A stretch of 13,593 nucleotides of DNA from an uncultured Duganella sp. Its GTDB lineage: Bacteria; Pseudomonadota; Gammaproteobacteria; Burkholderiales; Burkholderiaceae. The notes under the pieces were generated by a model. The model was given only the letters and a program-made list of their open reading frames with translations. It did no database searches and was not told the DNA's origin. The stretch is from contig CAMLSG010000148.1 in the NCBI GenBank assembly GCA_946482635.1, forward strand, positions 1 to 13,593, written 5' to 3'. Position 1 is the stretch's first letter; every line of letters starts with the position of its first letter. The position numbers and the translations under genes are program-made. Shown one piece after another: positions 7,578-13,593 of this stretch.

Positions 7578-7615
7578 CGCACCATTTAAAGCCAAAGCCG
7601 CACCGTTGTGGTGCG
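7578..7615. promoter_or_regulatory. NtrC-type binding sites (one strong palindrome, one half-site)
   Basis: The 17-base palindrome CGCACCGTTGTGGTGCG (7599-7615) fits the NtrC consensus TGCACCA-N3-TGGTGCA, differing only at the two ends and one inner base. A half-site GCACCA (7579-7584) lies 21 bases away, about two helical turns, an arrangement compatible with cooperative NtrC dimers. The strong site is centred roughly 95 bases upstream of the predicted sigma-54 start, a usual enhancer distance. It also lies 27 bases before the divergent ubiK start. Confidence 0.75.
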
Positions 7616-7641
7616 AAATCTCACACATCAGGAATAAAAAA

Positions 7642-7884
7642 ATGGACATGAACGCCTTCTTCAATGACCTGCAGCAAAAGGTCAACCAGGTCATCGAAAA
7701 CTCGCCGGCCAAGGATATTGAAAAGAACGTCAAGGCGATGATGACCCAGGGCTTCGCCAAGCTGGACCTGGTGACCCGCGAGGAATTCGACATCCAGGCC
7801 CAGATGCTGGCCAAGGCCCGTGCCAAGCTGGAGCTGCTGGAATCGCGCCTGGCCGAGCTGGAAGCCAAGCTGGCCGACAAGTAA
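7642..7884 (+). CDS. ubiK: UbiK/BMFP-domain ubiquinone biosynthesis accessory factor
   Basis: A small 80-residue protein of the BMFP (YqiC/UbiK) family. In enterobacteria UbiK works with UbiJ to support aerobic ubiquinone synthesis. Seen: MDMNAFFNDLQQKVNQVIENSP, then AKDIEKNVKAMMTQGFAKLDLVTREEFDIQ (split here by the family's conserved LVTREEFD core), and a C-terminal heptad-rich coiled coil from about residue 52 (LAKARAKLELLESRLAELE) to the end. The ATG at 7642 is chosen because AGGA lies eight bases upstream. The reading frame is open back to 7549, but that extension would cover the NtrC palindrome and is not family-like. The gene is divergent from the nitrogen operon and 73 bases upstream of the YifB-type gene. 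Confidence 0.88.
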   Translation: MDMNAFFNDLQQKVNQVIENSPAKDIEKNVKAMMTQGFAKLDLVTREEFDIQAQMLAKARAKLELLESRLAELEAKLADK

Positions 7885-7957
7885 TCCCCTTGCGCTAGCT
7901 CAAACGGGCGGTGGCGCCCGAGGCCTACGATCTTCAGTTGTAGACCGGGAGGCCACC

Positions 7958-9478
7958 ATGAGCATCGCAGTCATCAAAAGCCGCGCCCTGGCCGGCATGC
8001 AGGCGCCGGAAGTCAGCGTCGAAGTCCACCTGGCCAACGGCCTGCCGGCCTTCACCATCGTCGGCCTGGCCGACACCGAGGTAAAAGAATCTCGCGACCG
8101 GGTACGCGCAGCCATCACCAATGCGGGCTTCGAACTGCCGCAGCATCGCATCACCGTCAACCTGGCCCCAGCTGATCTTCCCAAGGAATCGGGGCGTTTC
8201 GATCTTCCAATCGCCATTGGCATCCTGGCCGCCTCCGGCCAGATTCCTTCTTCGACACTGGAACAATTCGAGTTTGCCGGCGAGCTGTCGCTGACCGGCG
8301 AACTGCGGCCCATCCGCGGCGCTTTGGCGATGACCTATGCCATGCAGCGCTCCGCCGGTGGTTCCAGCCGCGGTTTCATCCTCCCGCTGGCCAATGCCGA
8401 TGAAGCAGCGCTGGTTGCCGGCGCCCGCATCTACCCTGCCGCCACGCTGCTGCAGGTATGCGCCCACTTCGGCCTTGATCCCGATGGCAGCTTCGCCCTG
8501 CCGCGCCATGTGGCGCAGCCCCTTCCGCTTCCACCAGCCATTCCCGACTTCGCCGACGTCAAGGGCCAGATCTTCGCCAAGCGTGCGATGGAGGTTGCCG
8601 CCGCCGGCCGCCATTCCGTCCTGCTGGTCGGCCCACCAGGCGCCGGCAAGACCATGCTGGCCACGCGCTTCGCCGGCCTGCTGCCTCTAATGACGGACGA
8701 CGAGGCGCTGGAAGCCGCTGCAGTTCAATCCCTGATCAGCGGCTTCACCGTCGAAGGCTGGAAGGTGCGCCCCTTCCGCGCGCCGCACCACACATCTTCC
8801 GGCGCGGCCCTGGTAGGTGGTGGCAGCGTTCCCCGCCCCGGCGAGATTTCGCTCGCACATTGCGGCGTTCTTTTCCTTGACGAGCTTCCCGAGTTTGATC
8901 GCCGAGTCCTGGAAGTACTGCGCGAGCCGCTCGAATCTGGCCGGGTCACCATCGCCCGCGCCATGCGGCATGCCGACTTCCCCGCTCGCTTCCAGTTGAT
9001 CGCCGCCATGAACCCCTGCCCATGCGGATACCTCGGACATCCAGCGGGCCTGTGCCAATGCACACCCGACCAGATCCTGCGCTACCAGAACCGCGTTTCG
9101 GGCCCACTGCTGGACCGCATCGACATGCAGATCGAAGTTGGCCCGGTACCACCCGAAATCCTGCAAGCGGATGCAGTCGGGGAATTGTCCGCGACGATTG
9201 CCGCGCGCGTGCACGCAGCCTTCGAACGCCAGATCGTCCGCCAAGGCAAAACCAACCAGCATCTCACGCCACGCGAAATCGACCGCTTCTGCAAACCGGA
9301 TGCCGGCGGCCAGGCGGTGCTGCGTGCGGCCATGCACAAGTTGCATTGGTCCGCCCGCGCCTACCATCGCGTACTTCGCGTTGCACGCACTGTGGCCGAC
9401 CTGGACGGCCAGAAGCAGGTCGGCGGCAAGCATGTATCTGAAGCGATCAACTTGCGCCGCGCCCTTCGGCAGCTATGA
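7958..9478 (+). CDS. comM: YifB/ComM-family AAA+ ATPase (Mg-chelatase-like)
   Basis: A 506-residue YifB-family protein. The characterised members, ComM of Haemophilus and Vibrio, form hexameric helicases that promote branch migration during integration of transforming DNA. Seen in order: the N-terminal ChlI/S5-like domain (MSIAVIKSRALAGMQAPEV, then GLPAFTIVGLADTEVKESRD), Walker A GPPGAGKT (residues 225-232), Walker B VLFLDE (304-309), the Cys-rich NPCPCGYLGHP...LCQC segment (352-368, four cysteines), RVSGPLLDRIDMQIEV, and a C-terminal domain ending in NLRRAL. The start at 7958 has GGGAGG upstream and the typical MSIAVI N-terminus; the frame is open further upstream into ubiK, but that part is not family-like. 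No competence genes are nearby, so the role here is inferred from the family only. Confidence 0.95.
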   Translation: MSIAVIKSRALAGMQAPEVSVEVHLANGLPAFTIVGLADTEVKESRDRVRAAITNAGFELPQHRITVNLAPADLPKESGRFDLPIAIGILAASGQIPSSTLEQFEFAGELSLTGELRPIRGALAMTYAMQRSAGGSSRGFILPLANADEAALVAGARIYPAATLLQVCAHFGLDPDGSFALPRHVAQPLPLPPAIPDFADVKGQIFAKRAMEVAAAGRHSVLLVGPPGAGKTMLATRFAGLLPLMTDDEALEAAAVQSLISGFTVEGWKVRPFRAPHHTSSGAALVGGGSVPRPGEISLAHCGVLFLDELPEFDRRVLEVLREPLESGRVTIARAMRHADFPARFQLIAAMNPCPCGYLGHPAGLCQCTPDQILRYQNRVSGPLLDRIDMQIEVGPVPPEILQADAVGELSATIAARVHAAFERQIVRQGKTNQHLTPREIDRFCKPDAGGQAVLRAAMHKLHWSARAYHRVLRVARTVADLDGQKQVGGKHVSEAINLRRALRQL

Positions 9479-9560
9479 TCAGGCGACTCGGCCAGCCGAG
9501 GTACCAGCCGCTTGCCATCAAAGTACCTCACGAACTCAATTCCGTTTCATGATCATCTTC

Positions 9561-9642
9561 TTGAGAAAATCTAAGTTTCAAATGTAATTCCACGTAAATC
9601 CGTGGTTTTGGCGGTAGTTTCTTCGCTAGAATTGCCGCCACC
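9561..9642 (+). promoter_or_regulatory. Putative promoter/operator region of the receptor gene
   Basis: Low-confidence candidates only. A -35/-10-like pair is TTGAGA (9561-9566) and TGTAAT (9583-9588) with a 16-base spacer. A small hairpin CCACG/CGTGG occupies 9590-9605. An imperfect inverted repeat, GGCGGTAGTT (9610-9619) against AATTGCCGCC (9630-9639), ends three bases before the start codon and overlaps a TAGAAT (9627-9632) that could serve as a -10 element. No recognisable Fur box was found. Confidence 0.3.
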
Positions 9643-11952
9643 ATGACTACCCATTACCGTTACTCGCGCTATTGCGCCGGCCCTCTCCTGTTACTCCTGT
9701 GCTGCGGCAGCGCCGCTGCGCAAACCCAGACCACCCAGCCAGCCAAGGCCGACGCCGCGCCCGCAACCGTAAAAAAGGAAGTCCCACCCGAAACCGGCAA
9801 TATCGCCAGCGTGACGGTGGCCGCCGAGCGGCCCACCAACCGTATCGACCGCCAGGTCTACGATGTCAAATCCGACGCCTCGGCCAGCAATGGCTCCGCA
9901 GCCGATGCATTGAACAACGTCCCATCCGTGAACGTCGACCCGGACGGTTCGCTGACCCTGCGCGGCAGCAGCAATGTGCAGGTCTATGTCGACGGCAAGC
10001 CATCGGCCATGCTGCAAGGGGATAACCGCGGTCCGGCGCTGCAATCGATCCCGGCCGAAGACCTGGAGTCGGTGGAAGTGATCAACAACCCCGGCGCACA
10101 ATTCGGCAACGAAGGCGGCGGCGGCCCGATCATCAACCTGGTGATGAAGCGCTCCCGCAAGCCGGGCGGCTTTGGCGTAGCCAATGCCAACTACGGCACG
10201 GCAGGCCGCTACAACAGCGCGCTGTCCGGCACTTACAACGAAGGCTTGTGGGGCTTCCAGGGCGGTATCAACGTGCGCCATGACGGCCGCAACTCCGTTG
10301 GCGAAACAGTGCGCGACCGAATCGATCCGCGTACCGGCGCGCTGTCGCACAGCGACCAGCAATCGCAGTCAAACGGACTGAATGACAACGCAGGCCTGAA
10401 CGGCGGCGTCACCTACAACCTCGGCGCCAACGACACGCTGGGCGCACAAGTCGCCTACTCCCATCGCACAAATGATGCGCGTTCGACCGACAACTACGTG
10501 TCGACCGATCCGGATGGCGTGGTCACCGATAACTACCTGCGCAGCACCGTGCGCGAAGGCGAGAGCACAAACTATTCCTGGAATGCGCGCTGGGACCACA
10601 AGGGCGATGCGCCGGGCGAAACCTTCAAGATGGACTTGCGGGTATCGAACGCCACCAACGACTCCGACAGCAACTACCGCAATAGTTACGTCGTGCGCCC
10701 GCCCATCGGCAGCCAGACTGACAGCGCGCAGAAGAATCGCAACAGGAACGAGATCATCGACTTCACCGGCGACTACGAAGCAAACCTGTTCGGCGGCGTC
10801 ACCAAGCTTGGCTACAAGATCGTCCAGAACCGCAACGACTCGAGCATCGATTACACCAATATCGACCCGGTCACGCAGGAAGGCTCGCCCAACGCGCTGC
10901 GCAGCAATGCTTTCGACATGAAGGAAACCATCTACGCCGCCTACGGCTCCTACCAGATGCGCCTCAACGAACAGTGGGGCCTGATGGCCGGCCTGCGCGC
11001 CGAGCATACCGAGATGGAGATCGAGCAGCTCACCAGCCAGGTCGCTGCCGGCAATAGCTACACCAACCTGATTCCGAGCTTTTTCGCCACCTACAAAATG
11101 AGCGAAAACTCGCAAATGCGCTTCGCCTACGCGCACCGCCTGCGCCGTCCGAATGCACAGGACCTGAATCCTTTCGTGGTCTACCGCGATGAGTTGAACG
11201 TCTCTTCCGGCAATCCGAAACTGAAGCCGGCGCAAACCGATTCCTTCGAACTCGGTTACGAGACCCGCCTGTTCGGCCTCGAGACCAACCTGCGCGGCTA
11301 CTACCGCGACGAGACCGATTCCATCCTCGATCGCAAGTACTTCATCAGCGACACCGTGCTGCTGACCACCCGCGAGAATGCAGGCAGCACCCGTTCAGGC
11401 GGCATGGAATTCACGCTGACCGGTAAGCTTCTGCCGTCGCTGACGCTGAACCTGAGCGGCAACGTCGCCCGCTTTGAACAAAGCGTGCTGGAGACGAATG
11501 GCGACCAGACTACGCGCACTGCTTCTTCGCTGAGCGGGCGCCTGCGCCTGAACTGGCAGGCCACCAGCACCGACATGCTGCAAGCGGCAGTCCAGGCACA
11601 AGGCAAGATGCTGACCGGCCAGGGCTACCGCGAACCGAACACCACGCTGAACCTGACCTGGCGCCACGCCATCACGCCGCAACTGGCCCTGATGGTCAAT
11701 GCCACCGACGTCTTCAACAGCAACAAGATGTCGACCATCACCGACACCTATGCCCTGCGCGAACGCTCGCTGCGCGAATTCGACGGCCGCATCATCTACG
11801 TCGGCCTGTCTTACCGCTTCGGCGGTTCGGCCGGCATGCAACGCGAGCGCGAAGGCGGACCGGAACGCGGTCCGGGCGGCATGCGCGGACCCGGCATGGG
11901 CCCGCCACCAGGAGGCGGCATGGGGCCGGGCATGGGCCCTGGCGCAGAATAA
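9643..11952 (+). CDS. TonB-dependent-receptor-like outer membrane beta-barrel protein with Gly/Pro/Met tail
   Basis: A 769-residue outer membrane protein. The signal peptide ends near SAAA-Q (residue 26). A linker and TonB-box-like SVTVAAERP follow, then a plug domain (about 55-170) with ADALNNVPSVNVDPDGSLTL, RGSSNVQVYVDGKP and IPAEDLESVEVINNPGAQF, and a long beta-barrel to SYRF (about 726). It best resembles the 'outer membrane beta-barrel family' group related to TonB receptors (LRRPNAQDLNPF and LKPAQTDSFELGYE are typical). The substrate cannot be told: no siderophore, vitamin or sugar genes adjoin. A 43-residue Gly/Pro/Met-rich tail extends past the last strand. No Shine-Dalgarno sequence precedes the ATG, but the signal peptide supports this start. 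A lipoprotein gene follows 29 bases downstream. Confidence 0.88.
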   Translation: MTTHYRYSRYCAGPLLLLLCCGSAAAQTQTTQPAKADAAPATVKKEVPPETGNIASVTVAAERPTNRIDRQVYDVKSDASASNGSAADALNNVPSVNVDPDGSLTLRGSSNVQVYVDGKPSAMLQGDNRGPALQSIPAEDLESVEVINNPGAQFGNEGGGGPIINLVMKRSRKPGGFGVANANYGTAGRYNSALSGTYNEGLWGFQGGINVRHDGRNSVGETVRDRIDPRTGALSHSDQQSQSNGLNDNAGLNGGVTYNLGANDTLGAQVAYSHRTNDARSTDNYVSTDPDGVVTDNYLRSTVREGESTNYSWNARWDHKGDAPGETFKMDLRVSNATNDSDSNYRNSYVVRPPIGSQTDSAQKNRNRNEIIDFTGDYEANLFGGVTKLGYKIVQNRNDSSIDYTNIDPVTQEGSPNALRSNAFDMKETIYAAYGSYQMRLNEQWGLMAGLRAEHTEMEIEQLTSQVAAGNSYTNLIPSFFATYKMSENSQMRFAYAHRLRRPNAQDLNPFVVYRDELNVSSGNPKLKPAQTDSFELGYETRLFGLETNLRGYYRDETDSILDRKYFISDTVLLTTRENAGSTRSGGMEFTLTGKLLPSLTLNLSGNVARFEQSVLETNGDQTTRTASSLSGRLRLNWQATSTDMLQAAVQAQGKMLTGQGYREPNTTLNLTWRHAITPQLALMVNATDVFNSNKMSTITDTYALRERSLREFDGRIIYVGLSYRFGGSAGMQREREGGPERGPGGMRGPGMGPPPGGGMGPGMGPGAE

Positions 11953-11981
11953 CCGTGGCACGAGGTGCTACCATTCAGGTC

Positions 11982-12494
11982 ATGAATAAACCGACCCTGA
12001 CCAAAGCCCTCGCCGCCCTGCTCGCCGCAGGTGCACTCGCTGCCTGCAGCCCCAAATTCGACTGGCGCGATTTCCGCAGTACCGACGCGCCCTACACCAT
12101 CATGTTGCCCGGCAAAGCCGCCACCCACACCCGCGCCGTCAATCTCGATGGCCAGGAAGTGAAGATGACCATGTCCGCAGCAGAAGTCGACGGCACCATG
12201 TTCGCCGTCGGCACTGCTGAGCTACCGGACGCGGCCAAAGCCGCCCAGGCCGTGCAGGCGATGAAGCTTGCCATGGTACGCAATATCGGCGGTACTATTA
12301 CCAAAGAGGGCACCAAGGACGGTGCATTTGAAGTGGAAGCGCGCGGCGTCGCTCCTAACGGCGCTCCGCTGGCCATGCATGGCCGTTTCCTGGCGAAGGA
12401 TAAACGCGTCTACCAGGTCGTCATGCTGGGGAACCAGAAACATTTTGATGCGGATACGGTTGATACATTCTTGAGTTCGTTTAAATTGTATTAA
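11982..12494 (+). CDS. Small lipoprotein of unknown function
   Basis: A 170-residue predicted lipoprotein. The N-terminus MNKPTLTKALAALLAAGALAAC carries a clear signal sequence with lipobox LAAC (Cys22); Ser at the next position predicts sorting to the outer membrane. The rest is a single compact domain of alternating strands and helices (DAPYTIMLPGKA, VKMTMSAAEVDGTMFAVGTA, YQVVMLGN, DTVDTFLSSFKLY), which loosely recalls PsbP/Mog1-like folds; that resemblance is a guess from the pattern. I do not recognise a family. The ATG at 11982 is chosen for the signal peptide, although its Shine-Dalgarno is poor; a GTG at 11955 is in frame but would put extra residues before the signal. It probably shares a transcript with the receptor 29 bases upstream. 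Confidence 0.8.
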   Translation: MNKPTLTKALAALLAAGALAACSPKFDWRDFRSTDAPYTIMLPGKAATHTRAVNLDGQEVKMTMSAAEVDGTMFAVGTAELPDAAKAAQAVQAMKLAMVRNIGGTITKEGTKDGAFEVEARGVAPNGAPLAMHGRFLAKDKRVYQVVMLGNQKHFDADTVDTFLSSFKLY

Positions 12495-12561
12495 GAAGCA
12501 CGGTGTGCGCGACTGCAGTCGTGCTATCGTGAGCACATCAACAAACTACGGGAAGCGCGCC

Positions 12562-12912
12562 ATGTTGATCAAATTCAAATCCATTTCGTCGCCGGAAGTC
12601 ATGATGGCTCACGAGCACGTTGAACGCATCATGGACCTGTTGAAGAAGAGCCCCACGCGGGGTGTCATTACAGCAGCGGAAGCTTCCCAGGCCTTGCAGC
12701 TTCTCGAGAAGGAAGTTGCGCTAAGCAAACTGCATCCGGAAGTCGATTCCGAGCATGCGGCCCACATGCCAAGCCATGCGTTGCCGGACGACGATGGCGA
12801 TAGCGATTTCGGGGAATCACAGAAGGTAGGATTTGCGCAGCGCGCCTTCCCACTCCTGGAAATGCTGCGTGCCGCCCAGACGGGCGGACACGATATCGTG
12901 TGGGGCGTCTAG
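12562..12912 (+). CDS. DUF1840 family protein
   Basis: A 116-residue soluble protein of the DUF1840 family, common in betaproteobacteria and of unknown function. Seen: the N-terminus MLIKFKSISSPEVMMAHEHV, RGVITAAEASQALQLLEKEV, a variable acidic linker (DDDGDSDFGE, about residues 74-83), and the conserved end QRAFPLLEMLRAA ... IVWGV. The start at 12562 is preceded by GGGAAG and gives the usual MLxxFKS N-terminus; the frame is open back to 12505, but that extension is not family-like. It lies 67 bases after the lipoprotein gene and converges with the DUF885 gene, with 13 bases between the stops. Confidence 0.88.
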   Translation: MLIKFKSISSPEVMMAHEHVERIMDLLKKSPTRGVITAAEASQALQLLEKEVALSKLHPEVDSEHAAHMPSHALPDDDGDSDFGESQKVGFAQRAFPLLEMLRAAQTGGHDIVWGV

Positions 12913-12918
12913 CCCCAC
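12900..12918. terminator. Hairpin at the convergent gene ends (possible bidirectional terminator)
   Basis: GTGGGGC (12900-12906) pairs with GCCCCAC (12912-12918) around the loop GTCTA, which contains the first two bases of the DUF1840 stop codon. The position between two convergent genes suits a shared terminator, but neither side has a real T-run, so it would be weak or rho-assisted. Confidence 0.35.
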
Positions 12919-12925
12919 CACTGGC

Positions 12926-13593
12926 TTATTTCTGGGCCGGCACGAAGTCTTCCATCACCGCCTTGCGCAGCAGCGCAGGCGGCAACATCCCCTGGGACAG
13001 CACGAAGTCGTTGAAGGCCTTGCGATTGAACTTCTGACGCAAGGCCACTTCTGCCGCCTGGCGGGTTTCCATCAGGCGCTGGTAGCCATAGAAATATGAA
13101 GTTGCCTGGCCTGGTGCACGGAAGGTGTAGCGCTGCATCTCCTGGGTTGCCATGCCTTCCGACAAGCCAACTTCGTCCATCAGGAACGATTTCACACCTT
13201 CAGGGCTGATTTCGCCCAGGTTCACCATCGGATCGAGGAAGGCGCGGGCCGCGCGCTGCATGCGCGCCTGCAGTGCAAACAGCTGGCCATCGAGCGGCTC
13301 GAATGGCTGTATTTCTGCTTCGGCATAAAGCGCCCAGCCTTCCACGTTCACGCTATTGAAGGCAAACACGCCGCGCGCAGTCGACACCCCCATCTCGATC
13401 ATCTTCGCGAACTGCAGCTCATGGCCTGGACGTGCTTCGTGCGCAGTCAGGGTCCAGCTGCCAGCCTGGTGGGTGAAGTCATCGAAGACCAGCTTCTTGC
13501 CGCTGGCATCAGGCGGCATGCCGGTAGTCAGCACGAACTCGCCGTACTCGCCGGTATTGCCGATCAGGCGCGGTGGGCTCATGTGCGGCGCAG
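12926..13593 (-). CDS. DUF885 family putative metallopeptidase, N-terminus cut by window edge
   Basis: The C-terminal 221 codons or so of a DUF885 protein; the family is usually around 600 residues, so most of the gene is outside the window. The frame stays open through the right edge (the residues before the ATG at 13582 read APH), so that ATG is internal. Seen: PPRLIGNTGEYGEFVL, the conserved HEARPGH motif (codons at about 13421-13441), and NVEGWALYAE, whose glutamate would act as a further metal ligand in the zincin-like arrangement. These motifs support a zinc-dependent peptidase-like active site, but the substrate is unknown. Any signal peptide would lie in the missing part. It converges with the DUF1840 gene. 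Confidence 0.9.
   Translation of the reverse strand, partial: APHMSPPRLIGNTGEYGEFVLTTGMPPDASGKKLVFDDFTHQAGSWTLTAHEARPGHELQFAKMIEMGVSTARGVFAFNSVNVEGWALYAEAEIQPFEPLDGQLFALQARMQRAARAFLDPMVNLGEISPEGVKSFLMDEVGLSEGMATQEMQRYTFRAPGQATSYFYGYQRLMETRQAAEVALRQKFNRKAFNDFVLSQGMLPPALLRKAVMEDFVPAQK

Noticed and set aside
7549..7641. N-terminal extension of UbiK by 31 codons
   Set aside because: The extension covers the NtrC palindrome, does not resemble the family, and the ATG at 7642 has its own ribosome site.
7905..7920. Hairpin CGGGCG/CGCCCG with loop GTGG between ubiK and the YifB-type gene
   Set aside because: It has no T-run and is short enough to arise by chance in GC-rich DNA; not strong enough to call a terminator or attenuator.
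9545..9560. ATGATCAT (9549-9556) upstream of the receptor as a possible Fur box
   Set aside because: Only eight bases are palindromic and the flanks do not follow the GATAAT-type Fur pattern, so iron control cannot be claimed.
12888..12901. 14-base perfect palindrome ACACGATATCGTGT at the end of the DUF1840 gene
   Set aside because: It lies within codons for the conserved C-terminus (HDIVWGV), so protein coding explains most of it; no sign of independent function.

Overview
The window looks like chromosomal core sequence from a GC-rich betaproteobacterium, most likely Oxalobacteraceae (Massilia / Duganella / Janthinobacterium / Herbaspirillum group). The reasons are the GshA family, the gshA-gshB-PTS order, the porin-glnK-amtB nitrogen operon known from Herbaspirillum, and the UbiK and DUF1840 genes. 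There are no rRNA or tRNA genes, CRISPR arrays, transposases or phage genes. Fourteen protein genes can be supported; ptsI is cut by the left edge and the DUF885 gene by the right edge.

Positions 1-4616 (all minus strand) hold gshA, gshB, a mannose-type PTS EIIA, ptsH (HPr) and ptsI (Enzyme I). From gshB on, the genes are spaced by 0-13 bases and are probably one operon: glutathione synthesis followed by a phosphorelay EI -> HPr -> EIIA with no permease in view. A 109-base nested inverted repeat (3213-3321) lies between gshA and gshB and contains the gshA stop codon. Positions 4693-4766 carry an intrinsic terminator and a second strong hairpin.

Positions 4770-7450 (minus strand) hold a tight nitrogen-limitation operon: a TorF-type porin (nlmA-like), glnK and amtB. 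It is preceded by a clear sigma-54 promoter (7523-7538) and an upstream NtrC-type palindrome (7599-7615). This is the best-supported regulatory unit in the window. AmtB carries an unusual alanine/proline-rich segment after its signal peptide.

Positions 7642-9478 (plus strand) hold ubiK (ubiquinone biosynthesis accessory factor) and a YifB/ComM-type AAA+ ATPase. Positions 9643-12494 hold a TonB-dependent-receptor-like outer membrane protein with a Gly/Pro/Met-rich tail, followed 29 bases later by a small lipoprotein of unknown function. Positions 12562-12912 hold a DUF1840 protein, and 12926-13593 (minus strand) the C-terminal part of a DUF885 putative metallopeptidase.

I found no clearly new multi-gene system. 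The points most worth checking are the nested repeat and its possible relative downstream of amtB, the AmtB N-terminal insert, the receptor tail, and the receptor start that lacks a Shine-Dalgarno sequence.
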